NCBI RefSeq assembly: GCF_012275535.1 | Contig: NZ_JAAVTK010000003.1 | Location: 248,001-312,000 of the forward strand | Direction: 5' to 3' | Length of the DNA stretch: 64,000 nucleotides | Source of the DNA: Hymenobacter artigasi | Lineage (GTDB): Bacteria; Bacteroidota; Bacteroidia; Cytophagales; Hymenobacteraceae | Shown here: positions 19,431 to 28,179 of the stretch, piece after piece | How positions within the stretch are numbered: position 1 is the first letter of the stretch | Layout of the letters: every line of letters starts with the position of its first letter | Position numbers and translations under genes: made by a program | The notes under the pieces: generated by a model | What the model was told of the DNA's origin: nothing | Database searches by the model: none | The model's input: the letters and a program-made list of their open reading frames with translations, nothing else

Positions 19431-19593
19431 GCAGAGCTGGATAGATAACGCCGAAAAGCAGGGGCGTGCTTGTTAATACGGCTGCACCGGGGCGGCGTTG
19501 GTAAATTTCATTGCGCCCAAGACCTTCGCCCGCCGAATGCGTATCGGAAAAGCCTGCCGCTCATGGCAGCCTCACCAAACCAGAATTCTATAT

Positions 19594-20421
19594 ATGCGTC
19601 GCTTTACTCAGTCTTTATGTTTGGCCGGAGCGATAGCCATCAGCGGCCTGCTCCTGGGCTGCCCGGCCACCAAAGAACCCACCGAAAACCAGACCCCGGC
19701 GGCTGGCACTTCGGCCACGTACCCCGCCGCCGAGGGCTTCGACCAGGCCGGCTCCGACCCTAAGGCCGTGGCCCTGGCCGACACCGTGATGCGCAAAATG
19801 GGCGGCTACGATGCCTGGAACAACACCCGCTACCTGGCCTGGAGCTTCTTCGGCGGCCAGTACCAGATTTGGGACAAGCAAACCGGCGATTTCCACTGGG
19901 AAAAAGATTCGCTGGTGGCCAACTATAACCTGGGCACCAAGCAGGGCCACGTCTACCGCCTGGGCAAAGACATTTCGGCCACGCCCGCCGGGCAGGAGCT
20001 GCTGGGCAAGCTCACGCCCATCTGGAACAACAATTCCTGGTGGCTGCTCATGCCTTTCAAGCTCAAGGATTCGGGCGTGACCCTGAAGTACAAGGGCGCG
20101 GCCAAAACCATGGCCGGCCAGCCCGCCGAAGCCCTGCAGCTCACCTTCAAAAACGTGGGCACCACCCCCGAAAACGGCTACGAAGTGCTGGTAAACCCCA
20201 CCACCGGCCTCGTGGATGAGTGGGCGTATTTCCCTGCCGCCGCCGATGCCCAGCCCGCTTTCCGCCGCCGCTGGGCCGACTACACGCGCCACGGGCAAAT
20301 CCTGCTGGCCGCCGACCGCAGCGATGCCACCAAGCCCACCCGCCTCGACAACATTGCCACCGCCCAAACCCTGCCCGAGGGCGTGATGAGCAGCCCCACC
20401 CCGGTCACCAAGCTGCGCTAG
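19594..20421 (+). CDS. Lipoprotein of unknown function (DUF6503-like)
   Basis: A 275-aa lipoprotein beginning at ATG 19594, which gives a signal peptide and lipobox (SGLLLGC); the in-frame start at 19498 lacks one. The mature region contains MRKMGGYDAWNNTRYLAWSF and YQIWDKQTGDFHWEKDS, a beta-rich pattern seen in Bacteroidota proteins of the LolA-like/DUF6503 kind; this resemblance is a hint, not a firm call. WWLLMPFKLKDSGVTLKY fits the same fold. Its stop codon interlocks with the stop of the DUF3891 gene (shared CTAG at 20418-20421). Confidence 0.7.
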   Translation: MRRFTQSLCLAGAIAISGLLLGCPATKEPTENQTPAAGTSATYPAAEGFDQAGSDPKAVALADTVMRKMGGYDAWNNTRYLAWSFFGGQYQIWDKQTGDFHWEKDSLVANYNLGTKQGHVYRLGKDISATPAGQELLGKLTPIWNNNSWWLLMPFKLKDSGVTLKYKGAAKTMAGQPAEALQLTFKNVGTTPENGYEVLVNPTTGLVDEWAYFPAAADAQPAFRRRWADYTRHGQILLAADRSDATKPTRLDNIATAQTLPEGVMSSPTPVTKLR

Positions 20422-21158
20422 CCGGCGGCCAGCGTCCAGCGCAGCATTTCGATAGGGGCGGCGCGCAGAGCAGTAGCTAGCTCGGCATCGTCTTTAAACT
20501 GAAGCTGGGTGAGCACGCTGGCCTCCACGCTCACTTCAATTTCGGCGGCCTGAAACGGCCAGGGTTTCACCAGTACCGGGCCGCCGGCCACGGGCTGGGC
20601 CAGGGTGTGCACGGTGCCATCGGGCCCGCGGTGGATTTCCACGGCGCGGCCCATTTCCGGGATTTCGTGGCGGCAGAGGATGAGCGAGAGCCGGTCGCAC
20701 CAGTGCAGGAGGGCGTAAGCTTGGTCGGCTTCTTTGCGCGAGACTTTCAGCTCCTTCTGCCACTGCTGCTGGCTGGTTTTTAACTCGTCCAGAAAATCAT
20801 CAATTGCCTTTTTCTGGCCCCGCAGGTTTTCGTAGAGGCAGCTCAGGTGCAGGCTGGTGAGCAGGCTACGCCAGCGCCCCTGGAAGCGGGCGGCGGCCAG
20901 CACCCCGGCGGCCTGCTCCATGGAAAATTCCTTCTGGGTAAAATTGGCCGGAGCCCCGGCAGCGGTGAGGCCGTGGTGGCCGCCGTGTCCGTGCCAGGCG
21001 GCCTGCTCGTCGTCGTGCTGGGTGATGGCGGCCAGCAGGCCCACCCAGCGGGCGGGCGGCAGGGTGGGCGGCCAGGCGTAGGCGAGCTGCGCGGCCAGCA
21101 GGGCGTGGGCCTGTTGGTAGACGATTTGCCAGCCGGCGGGCGTGGAGTTGACTATCAT
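20418..21158 (-). CDS. DUF3891 family protein
   Basis: A 246-aa soluble protein of unknown function. It has the family's histidine/acidic pattern LAAITQHDDEQAAWHG near residue 47, the helix SLYENLRGQKK region as LHLSCLYENLRGQ, and LLHWCDRLSLILCRHEIPEMG (about residues 150-170). The conserved His/Asp residues resemble those of HD-type metal phosphohydrolases, which is an inference only. It is convergent with the preceding lipoprotein gene, with overlapping stop codons and no terminator between. Confidence 0.85.
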   Translation of the reverse strand: MIVNSTPAGWQIVYQQAHALLAAQLAYAWPPTLPPARWVGLLAAITQHDDEQAAWHGHGGHHGLTAAGAPANFTQKEFSMEQAAGVLAAARFQGRWRSLLTSLHLSCLYENLRGQKKAIDDFLDELKTSQQQWQKELKVSRKEADQAYALLHWCDRLSLILCRHEIPEMGRAVEIHRGPDGTVHTLAQPVAGGPVLVKPWPFQAAEIEVSVEASVLTQLQFKDDAELATALRAAPIEMLRWTLAAG

Positions 21159-21296
21159 GAATGAGGAGAGCAGTGGAATAAAACAGCCTTAAGATTCAAC
21201 TGGCAAACTGATTCCAGGGTTGCCGTAGCTTCTTTTGCAATTCTATACCGCTCCCTTCTATTCCAGGCTCACCTTTCCCACTATCCCCTCCGGCCT

Positions 21297-22208
21297 ATGC
21301 CCGCCCCCACCGCCGGAAGCCCCACCCCGCTCACCATTCGCCTGCCCGACGGCCGCCGGCTGGGCCTCACGCGCTACGGCAACCCCGCACACCGGGCAGT
21401 GGTGTTCCATCACGGCTTCGGCTCCTCGGGCCTGGAGGTGCCGGATAATGCCGCCTTACTGACCCGCCTGCAGCTCCAGATTCTGGCGCCCGACCGGCCC
21501 GGCGTGGGCCAGTCCAGCGTGTACCGGCCGCTCACCTTTCCCTCGTTTGCCGATGACGTGGTGGCCATGCTCGATGCCCTGGAAATAGCCGGGCCGGTGG
21601 GCGTGATGGGCTGGTCGGTGGGCGGGGTGCACGCGCTGGCGCTGGCGGCGCGGCACCCGGCGCGGGTGGCGGCGGCGCAGCTGCTCAGCACCTGCCTGCC
21701 GCTGGGCGAGCGGACGGTCTACCGGCATCTTTCGTGGGTGTGGAAAGGGCTGCTGTGGGGCCAGCTGGGCTTTCCGTGGCTGAACCGTACCACGTTTCTG
21801 TGGCTCAGCCGGCAGTGGACCCGGCACCCCGACCGCACCCTGGCCTGGTTTATCCGGGGCATGCGGCCGGCCGAGGCGCACGCCACGGCCCGCCACTGCA
21901 CCCTGCTGCGCGATGCGGCCGTGCAGGGTTTCGCCAACCACGGCCGGGGCGTATTTGATGATGCCCAGGCCTGGTGCCGCCCGCCCGGCTTCCGCATCGA
22001 GGACGTGCGGGCGCCCGTCCGGCTCTGGCACGGCCAGGCCGATGGCGTGTGGGGCCCCGGCAATATTCCCTACCTGGCGCGGCGGCTGGGCGGCGCGCCC
22101 ATGCGGCTGCTGCCCGCCCAAGGCCATATGCTGTACCTGGAAAACTGGCCCGCAATTCTGGAGGAAATGAGTGCGCTGCTGGCGGCTGCCGCAACGCCGC
22201 CGTTGTAG
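21297..22208 (+). CDS. Alpha/beta hydrolase
   Basis: A 303-aa alpha/beta-hydrolase. The oxyanion-hole motif is HHGFGSSG (residues about 40-47), the nucleophile elbow is GWSVGG, the acid is in LWHGQADGVWG, and the catalytic histidine in AQGHMLYLEN. A lid of about 80 residues lies between the elbow and the acid strand. There is no signal peptide. Substrate is unknown. The next gene (terC) starts 72 nt later on the same strand. Confidence 0.9.
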   Translation: MPAPTAGSPTPLTIRLPDGRRLGLTRYGNPAHRAVVFHHGFGSSGLEVPDNAALLTRLQLQILAPDRPGVGQSSVYRPLTFPSFADDVVAMLDALEIAGPVGVMGWSVGGVHALALAARHPARVAAAQLLSTCLPLGERTVYRHLSWVWKGLLWGQLGFPWLNRTTFLWLSRQWTRHPDRTLAWFIRGMRPAEAHATARHCTLLRDAAVQGFANHGRGVFDDAQAWCRPPGFRIEDVRAPVRLWHGQADGVWGPGNIPYLARRLGGAPMRLLPAQGHMLYLENWPAILEEMSALLAAAATPPL

Positions 22209-22280
22209 TTTGCGGCTCCAATCCGCAGCAAATGGCATCTTTCGCGGGCAACGGCCGTTCCAGTAGCGGCCCATTTGGCT

Positions 22281-23069
22281 ATGCCACAGCTTTTTTATTC
22301 CGTGAATCAATACGTCGAGCAAATTCTTCAAAACCCGCTGGCCTCGCTGGCCATCGTGGGCAACCTGGTTATCATCGAAAGCCTACTGTCGGTAGACAAT
22401 GCCGCCGTGCTGGCCACCATGGTGGGCGATTTGCCCAAGGACCAGCGCCATAAAGCCCTGCGCTACGGCATTTTCGGGGCGTATATTTTCCGGGGGCTGT
22501 GCATTGTGTTTGCGTCGTTTCTTATCAAATTCTGGTTTTTGAAGCCGCTGGGCGGGCTCTACCTGCTCTACCTGGTGTACGACCATTTTAAGGCCCGCGC
22601 CGCAGCCGATGAGGACGAGGTTATCGACAAGCAGAAAAGCTGGCTCTACCGCAACACGCTGGGCTTGTTTGGGAAGTTCTGGGCCACCGTGGCCCTGATT
22701 GAGCTCATGGACCTGGCCTTCTCCATCGACAACGTGTTTGCCGTGGTGGCCTTCACCGACAACCTGATTCTGATTTGCGTGGGCGTGTTCATCGGCATTC
22801 TGGCCATGCGGCTGGTGGCGCAGGCTTTTGTGCTGCTCATGGGCAAGTACCCGTTTCTGGAAACGGCCGCTTTTGTGGTTATCGGGCTGCTGGGCCTCAA
22901 GCTGATGCTGTCGCTGGTGGCGCACTTCCTGCCCGGCCACCCCGTGAGCGTAGCCCTCGAAAGCGAGGCGGCCGATGTGGGACTCACCGTGCTCACGGTA
23001 GCCACCTTCGCGGTGCCGTGGGCTACCTCGCTGCTGTTCAATGTGCCGCAACGCGCTGGTGGCAACTAA
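22281..23069 (+). CDS. TerC family integral membrane protein
   Basis: A 262-aa protein with about seven membrane spans. The two repeated family motifs are ESLLSVDNAAVLATMV and ELMDLAFSIDNVFAVVAF, whose in-membrane Asp/Asn residues likely bind a metal ion. Members export manganese or influence tellurite resistance; recent work links the family to Mn2+ loading of secreted proteins. ATG 22281 is preferred over TTG 22275. No tellurite cluster (terABDE) is nearby, so a metal homeostasis role is more likely. Confidence 0.92.
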   Translation: MPQLFYSVNQYVEQILQNPLASLAIVGNLVIIESLLSVDNAAVLATMVGDLPKDQRHKALRYGIFGAYIFRGLCIVFASFLIKFWFLKPLGGLYLLYLVYDHFKARAAADEDEVIDKQKSWLYRNTLGLFGKFWATVALIELMDLAFSIDNVFAVVAFTDNLILICVGVFIGILAMRLVAQAFVLLMGKYPFLETAAFVVIGLLGLKLMLSLVAHFLPGHPVSVALESEAADVGLTVLTVATFAVPWATSLLFNVPQRAGGN

Positions 23070-23314
23070 GCGACCAGGCCCGGCGCGGCGGGGCACGGAT
23101 AAAAAGATACGGCCGCTGGCATCGCGCATCGGCCTGTTTTAGCATGATGCCGGCAAGGGACAAACGGGGCTTACAAACCGCTCAACCACTCGGTTTGGGA
23201 TAAATAACAGCGGAGCGCAACCAAACTGGTAGTATTGCGCTCAGCATTAATGGATGAGCCGCTGCCGGGTGGCAGCAGGAGGCCATCCATCCGACTGTTC
23301 ATTTTTCGCTACCC
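23070..23314. other. Intergenic spacer after terC
   Basis: The 245-bp spacer holds a short hairpin at 23213-23242 (gagcgcaa/ttgcgctc, 14-nt loop) about 70 nt before the next ATG. Nothing else was recognised. Confidence 0.4.
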
Positions 23315-25051
23315 ATGAAAAAAAACACTCCCTACCTGCGGGCCCTTTCCCTGCTGGCCCTGGCTGCTATGCCTGCGCTGGCCAACGCCCAGCGCTGGCA
23401 GTGGGCCAGCGCCCCCACGGCCATCACCGGCCCCGGCGGCGCGGCCCACCCAGACGGCTCGGCCATAACGGCCACGGCGCTGGATGCCGCCGGCAATACG
23501 GTAGTAGCTGGCTATTTCTCGGGTACCTTCACGCTGGGCAACACCACGCTCAGCAGCGCGGGCGGCTCCGATATTTTTGTGGCCAAGCTCAGCCCCGGCG
23601 GCCAGTGGATACAGGCCGTGAGCGCGGGTGGCCCAGGCCAGGACTACGCAAATGCCCTGGTTTTGAGCGGCGGCAGCGTGGTGGTGGCCGGGTCCTTTGG
23701 CGGCGCGGCCCCGGCTGGCTCGCTCACCTCCTTTCAATCTTTTGGCCTCACTACCACCGGCACTGCCCAGGCCAGCGATGCTTTCGTAGCCCAACTCGGC
23801 CCCACGGGCCAGTGGGTGATGGCCCGGAGCATGGGCGGCCCCGGCCAGGACGCTGCCAGTGCCCTGGCGCTGGATGGGGCCGGCAATGCCGTGGTGGCGG
23901 GCAGCTTTCAGAACACCGTCGGCTTTGGCACCTCCACCCTGGTGGCCGATGGCGTGACCACCGCCGTGTTCGTGGCCCGGCTCAACCTGGCCACCTCTAC
24001 CTGGACCCAGGCCGCCCAGAGCACCTGCCAGTTTAGCACCATTCCTTTCCGCACCTACCCCACCGCGCTGGCCGTGGATGCGGCCGGCAATGCCGTGGTG
24101 GCCGGCACCTTTAGCACCAGCGCCAGCTTCGGCAGCACCGTGCTCAGCACCCGCGACGATGGTCTGTTTGTGGCCCGGCTCTCGGTGGCCGGCCAGTGGA
24201 CCCAGGCCGTGCCGCTGAGCGCCACCACCAACGCCGGCAGCGGGGCCGGCGCTCCCCAGGCCCGCGCCGTGGCCCTTGATGCCACGGGCAACGTGACCGT
24301 AGCGGGCTTGCTGGCCGAGCCCGTGAATGTTGGCGGCACGCTGCTCACCAGCGCCGGGGGCTACGATGTATTTGTGGCCCGGCTCAGTGCCGCCGGCCAG
24401 TGGACGCAGGCCTTGCGGGCCGGCGGCCCCGCCAATGATTTTGCCACTGCCCTCACGACCACCGCCAGCGGCGCGACCGTGGTAGCGGGCCTGTACGGCG
24501 GCATTTTTCCCGCCTCTACGACGCCCACTATTTTCGGAAATTTTCAGCTTGCCAACTCGGGCACCTACGATGCTTTTGTGGCGCAGCTCAGCGCTGCAGG
24601 CCAATGGGAAAGCGTGATGCCCATCGGCGGCATGGGTTGGGACGCTATTTCGGCGGTATCCGTAGATGCGGCGGGCGCCATCACGGTGGGTGGCTTCTAT
24701 GATGCCCCCATCAGCGTTGGCCCCTTTGTGCTGCCCAATGCTACGGGCTACCGCACCGCCTTCACGGCCCGGCTAGCCAACTCGGCCCTCGCTACGAATA
24801 CGCATGCCGCCACACCGGCCGAAACGTTCACGCTGGCTCCCAATCCGGCCGCTAACGCCGTGCGTCTCACCTGGCCCGAGGCCAGCGCTACGGCTCGCCC
24901 AGTGCAGGTGCTCGATGCCCTGGGCCGCGAGGTACGCCGGCAGGAGCTGCCCGCCCGCACCGCCCAGGCGGCTCTCGATGTGGCCGGGCTGGCCCCAGGG
25001 TTGTACATGGTGCGTTGCGGCGCGGCCACCAGCCGCCTGCAGGTGGAGTAA
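23315..25051 (+). CDS. Type IX-secreted SBBP-like repeat protein
   Basis: A 578-aa secreted protein. A signal peptide covers residues 1-25 (cleavage near ANAQ). The body consists of about seven repeats of 50-70 residues, each built on a pattern like [19 protein letters not shown] then a [13 protein letters not shown] strand; these resemble SBBP/beta-propeller repeats. The last 75 residues (from [18 protein letters not shown] to the end) form a type IX secretion sorting domain of type A, with [10 protein letters not shown] and GLYMVRCG. It is therefore probably exported to the cell surface or medium. Ligand is unknown. It is followed by a tandem-repeat array. Confidence 0.85.
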   Translation: MKKNTPYLRALSLLALAAMPALANAQRWQWASAPTAITGPGGAAHPDGSAITATALDAAGNTVVAGYFSGTFTLGNTTLSSAGGSDIFVAKLSPGGQWIQAVSAGGPGQDYANALVLSGGSVVVAGSFGGAAPAGSLTSFQSFGLTTTGTAQASDAFVAQLGPTGQWVMARSMGGPGQDAASALALDGAGNAVVAGSFQNTVGFGTSTLVADGVTTAVFVARLNLATSTWTQAAQSTCQFSTIPFRTYPTALAVDAAGNAVVAGTFSTSASFGSTVLSTRDDGLFVARLSVAGQWTQAVPLSATTNAGSGAGAPQARAVALDATGNVTVAGLLAEPVNVGGTLLTSAGGYDVFVARLSAAGQWTQALRAGGPANDFATALTTTASGATVVAGLYGGIFPASTTPTIFGNFQLANSGTYDAFVAQLSAAGQWESVMPIGGMGWDAISAVSVDAAGAITVGGFYDAPISVGPFVLPNATGYRTAFTARLANSALATNTHAATPAETFTLAPNPAANAVRLTWPEASATARPVQVLDALGREVRRQELPARTAQAALDVAGLAPGLYMVRCGAATSRLQVE

Positions 25052-25076
25052 ATCAGTCAAAAAGGTCCTCGTTGCT

Positions 25077-25306
25077 CCGGTCTGACCGCCCTAGGCGGTC
25101 TGACCGGTTGAAGTAAGCACGATTTCAGCCTGACGACAACCAGTCTGACCGGTTGAAGTGAGCACGATTTCAGCCCTGACGAAAACCAGTCTGACCGGTT
25201 GAAATGAGGACGATTTCAGCCTGATGACAACCCTTCTGACCGGTTGAAGTGAGCACGATTTCGCCCTGACGACAACCGGTCAGACCGCCTAGGGCGGTCA
25301 GACCGG
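25077..25306. repeat. Inverted-arm element enclosing four 45-bp tandem units
   Basis: 33-bp arms at 25077-25109 and 25274-25306 are exact reverse complements (left arm starts ccggtctgaccgccctaggc) and each arm contains its own small palindrome gaccgcc-cta-ggcggtc. Between and overlapping them are four units of 45-46 bp at 25099, 25144, 25190 and 25235, each starting tctgaccggttgaa and ending gacaacc. Units differ at a few bases. The spacer lies between the convergent SBBP-like and tdh genes. Confidence 0.9.
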
Positions 25307-25336
25307 TGCAACGAACCCGGTTCCAGACGGGCTTGC

Positions 25337-26326
25337 TTAGCTTTTCATTTCTTTCAGATGCAGCAGCATATCGGCCGTCATTTTGTCGAGGTCGAAATCG
25401 GGCTGCCAGCCCCAGTCGGCACGGGCCTTGGAGTCGTCGATGCTGGCGGGCCAGGAGTTGGCGATTTGCTGGCGGCCATCGGGCTTGTAGGTCACTTCGA
25501 AGCCGGGCTCGTGCTCCTGGATGCTGGCCGTGATTTCGGCCGGCGAAAAGCTCATCGCGCCCAGGTTGTAGCTGGTGCGAACCTTGATTTGCTCGGCGGG
25601 GGCGTGCATGAGGTCGAGCGTGGCTTTCAACGCGTCGGGCATGTACATCATGGGCAAATACGTGTCTTCTTCGAGGAAGCACTCGTAGTTCTCGCCGGCC
25701 ACGGCGCGGTGGTAGATGTCCACGGCGTAGTCGGTGGTGCCGCCGCCGGGCAGGCTCTTGTAGCCGATGAGGCCAGGGTAGCGCAGGCTGCGCACATCCA
25801 GGCCGTGCTTGCGGTGGTACCACTCGCACCACTGCTCGCCGGCCAGCTTGCTGATGCCGTACACCGTGTTGGGGTTCATGATGGTGACCTGCGGCGTGTT
25901 ATCGCGCGGGGTATCGGGGCCAAACACGGCGATGCTGCTGGGCCAGTACACCTGGGCCACGCCGTGGGCCACGGCGGCTTCGAGCACGATGAGCAGGCCG
26001 TCCATGTTCAGCTGCCAGCCGAAGAGCGGGTTCTTTTCCGCAGTGGCCGAGAGCAGGGCGGCGAGGTGATAAATCTGTTTGGGGCGGTACTGGCGGATGA
26101 GCTTGTCGAGGCGGGAGCGGTCGAGCACGTCGAGCAACTCGAAGGGGCCGCCGGCCAGCAAATCCGGGTTTTTGGGCGGGCGCACATCGGCGGCTACTAC
26201 CAGGTGGGGCTCGTAGCGCTGGCGCAGGGCCGCCACCAGCTCCAGCCCAAGCTGGCCGCAGGCGCCGATAACCAGCACGGAGCCGGGTAATACAGATGTT
26301 TCAGTGTCGCCGGGAGTGGTGGCCAT
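25337..26326 (-). CDS. tdh: L-threonine 3-dehydrogenase, SDR/epimerase type
   Basis: A 329-aa NAD-dependent extended SDR starting at ATG 26326. The cofactor motif is VLVIGACGQLGLELV, the catalytic Tyr-Lys is in NTVYGISKLAGE, and WPSSIAVFG, SLRYPGLIGYKSLPGG and DDSKARADWGW match the epimerase-like threonine dehydrogenases known from Flavobacterium and Cupriavidus. It oxidises L-threonine to 2-amino-3-ketobutyrate. The next-step enzyme kbl is 1.9 kb away, which supports the substrate call. A good -7 box lies 45 nt upstream of the start. Confidence 0.88.
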   Translation of the reverse strand: MATTPGDTETSVLPGSVLVIGACGQLGLELVAALRQRYEPHLVVAADVRPPKNPDLLAGGPFELLDVLDRSRLDKLIRQYRPKQIYHLAALLSATAEKNPLFGWQLNMDGLLIVLEAAVAHGVAQVYWPSSIAVFGPDTPRDNTPQVTIMNPNTVYGISKLAGEQWCEWYHRKHGLDVRSLRYPGLIGYKSLPGGGTTDYAVDIYHRAVAGENYECFLEEDTYLPMMYMPDALKATLDLMHAPAEQIKVRTSYNLGAMSFSPAEITASIQEHEPGFEVTYKPDGRQQIANSWPASIDDSKARADWGWQPDFDLDKMTADMLLHLKEMKS

Positions 26327-26371
26327 GCGCGGGGAGTTCGGGTTGAGTTGGGGAGAGTGGGAGTTGGGCTG

Positions 26372-26379
26372 CAAAGATA
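26372..26379 (-). promoter_or_regulatory. -7 element for tdh
   Basis: Minus-strand TATCTTTG, an exact TAnnTTTG match, 45 nt upstream of the tdh ATG in the spacer shared with the divergent BLUF gene. Confidence 0.75.
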
Positions 26380-26459
26380 CCGGCGGCGTCGCCACCACGG
26401 GCACCGTTTTCCCCACAACGGTGTTGGAGGCCCTTAGTTACGCCAACGAAGCCATTTCC

Positions 26460-26893
26460 ATGTCCTCGCAACCACTACTCTACTCCCTGATTTACCGCAG
26501 CCAGGCCTCGCGGGCGATGCACGAAGTAACGCTGCCCCCACTACTGCGCAAGGCCCGCCTGCACAACGAGCGCACCCGCATCGGCGGCCTGCTGCTGTAT
26601 TCCAACGGCGAATGCAGGTGCTCGAAGGCCCCGAGCCCGCGCTGAGTGAGCTCTACGCCCGCATTCAGGCCGACCCGCGCCATTATGCCGTGCGCACCCT
26701 GGCCTATGGTCCCATTGCCGAGCGCACCTTTCCCGACTGGCGCATGGCTTACGCCCCGGCCGATGCTAAAGCCCTGGAATTCGTTACCGGTTTTCTGCCG
26801 CTGCGGGCCGCGCCCGGCCTTACCGCCCACCCCACCGGTGAAGTGTCCCGGCTCCTGCGCGATTTCGTGCAAGCCCGGGCCCAGGACAACTAG
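26460..26893 (+). pseudogene. BLUF-domain blue-light sensor, frameshifted
   Basis: Two overlapping frames together encode one BLUF domain. Frame one (26460-26645) gives 61 aa with the flavin-contacting Tyr at residue 8 (LLYSLIYRS), Asn in ARLHNERT and IGGLLLYSNGE. It then runs out of family sequence. Frame two (26612-26893, starting ATG) resumes exactly with MQVLEGPEPALSELYARIQ, carrying the photoactive Gln, and FPDWRMAY with the conserved Trp and Met. Family proteins read GEFMQVLEGP here, so about 4 nt (such as TTCA) are missing at 26611. It is either a recent pseudogene, a sequencing error, or a split gene; frame two has an ATG and could still be translated. Confidence 0.82.
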
Positions 26894-26908
26894 CGCCTGC
26901 CCCGACGG

Positions 26909-26916
26909 TATCTTTG
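26909..26916 (+). promoter_or_regulatory. -7 element for the patatin-like gene
   Basis: Exact TATCTTTG ending 5 nt before the ATG at 26922; implies a leaderless transcript. Confidence 0.72.
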
Positions 26917-26921
26917 GCTTC

Positions 26922-28016
26922 ATGTTGATACGGGACATTCGGCTTCGCTTACGTTTTGCCCTACTGCTACTGCTGCTACTACCGGGCGCGGTAGTGGCGC
27001 AGCCAGCTGCGGCGGCTCCACTACCGCGCTACCGCAACCTAGTGATGGAAGGCGGGGGCATCCGGGGCATTGCTTACGGCGGGGCTCTGCTGGAGCTGGA
27101 GCAGCGCGGCGTATTGCGCGATTTGCAGCGGGTGGGCGGCACCTCGGCCGGGGCTATTCAGGCGGCGCTGCTGGCGGTGGGCTACTCGGCTCAGGAAATT
27201 ATCGACGTGGTGAATGCCACCCCCGTGCAGCGGCTGAATGATGGCCGGTTCATCTTTTTCGGTGGTACGCACCGGCTGGTGAAGGAATACGGCTGGTACC
27301 GGGGCGACGAGTTCAGCACCTACCTCGGCGAGCTGGTGGCCCGCAAAACCAAAAACGCCCACCTCACCCTGGCCGAACTGCACGCGCTGGCCCAAAAAGA
27401 GCCCGGCCGCTTTCGCGACCTCTACACCACCGGCACCAACCTCACCCAGCAGCGGGTGCAGGTGTTCAGCTACGAAACCACGCCCACTATGCGCGTGGCC
27501 GATGCCGTACGCATCAGCATGAGTATTCCGCTGTATTTCCGGGCCGTATTGCTCGATGCGGAGAACAAGGTCATTAAGGGGGAGCCCGCCCCCGGCCAGC
27601 CCGTGCAGGTGCTCGTCGATGGCGGCCTGCTGGCCAACTACCCCGTCGATTTGTTCGACTACCCGCGCTACCTGACCGCCGGCCCCACCGCCGCGCCCGA
27701 TGCCCACGGCCACGTCTTCAACCCCGAAACACTGGGCCTGCGCCTCGACCGCGCCGAGCAGATTCCACTGGATGGCGTGCCCGCCGGCCGCCAGCAGCTG
27801 GCCCCCTACACCATCACCGATTTCAACACCTACATGGGCGCGCTCTACACTGTGGCCCTCGAAAACCTCAACCCCGTGCAGCCCAGCGACTGGCAGCGCA
27901 CCATCAGCATCGACTTTCTGAACTTCAGCCCCAAAATCAAGCGGATTTCGGATGCGCAGAAAAAGCAGCTGATGGATAGCGGGCGGAAGGGCGCGCAGGC
28001 GTTTTTTAACAAGTAA
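26922..28016 (+). CDS. Secreted patatin-like phospholipase
   Basis: A 364-aa protein whose start is set at ATG 26922: it gives a signal peptide (LRLRFALLLLLLLPGAVVAQ) and has a -7 box 5 nt upstream. The patatin domain has the oxyanion loop MEGGGIRGIAYGG, the nucleophile elbow GGTSAGAIQ and the catalytic Asp in VDGGLLANYPV, giving a complete Ser-Asp dyad. It should hydrolyse acyl esters of lipids in the periplasm or at the surface. There is no recognisable C-terminal sorting domain or beta-barrel. It is followed by repeat copy D and then kbl. Confidence 0.92.
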   Translation: MLIRDIRLRLRFALLLLLLLPGAVVAQPAAAAPLPRYRNLVMEGGGIRGIAYGGALLELEQRGVLRDLQRVGGTSAGAIQAALLAVGYSAQEIIDVVNATPVQRLNDGRFIFFGGTHRLVKEYGWYRGDEFSTYLGELVARKTKNAHLTLAELHALAQKEPGRFRDLYTTGTNLTQQRVQVFSYETTPTMRVADAVRISMSIPLYFRAVLLDAENKVIKGEPAPGQPVQVLVDGGLLANYPVDLFDYPRYLTAGPTAAPDAHGHVFNPETLGLRLDRAEQIPLDGVPAGRQQLAPYTITDFNTYMGALYTVALENLNPVQPSDWQRTISIDFLNFSPKIKRISDAQKKQLMDSGRKGAQAFFNK

Positions 28017-28018
28017 AA

Positions 28019-28135
28019 CTGTCATCCTGAGCACAGCGAAGGACCTTATTACCCGAAGAACGATGCGCAGTAAACCCATTGATTACTGCCAACTGTTCTG
28101 ATGTGACAAGGTCCTTCTCAAGCTCAGGATGACAG
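28019..28135. repeat. Palindromic intergenic element, copy D
   Basis: A 117-bp diverged member: outer arms ctgtcatcctgagc/gctcaggatgacag are intact, inner arms have mismatches, and the loop is longer (about 52 nt) but still has gattactgccaactgttc. It sits between the patatin-like gene and kbl. Confidence 0.82.
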
Positions 28136-28179
28136 TCGATTTAGCCATCACAACCCAATAATTCACCATCCCACCAACC

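Noticed and set aside
22281..23069. Tellurite-resistance island
   Set aside because: TerC-family protein stands alone with no other ter genes.
25099..25279. Four regularly spaced units as a CRISPR array
   Set aside because: The units are contiguous with no unique spacers, and no cas genes are nearby.
25170..25832. Minus-strand frame that ends in a repeated peptide (ISTGQTG)
   Set aside because: The peptide repeat is only the translation of the 45-bp tandem DNA units and the rest is a shadow of tdh.
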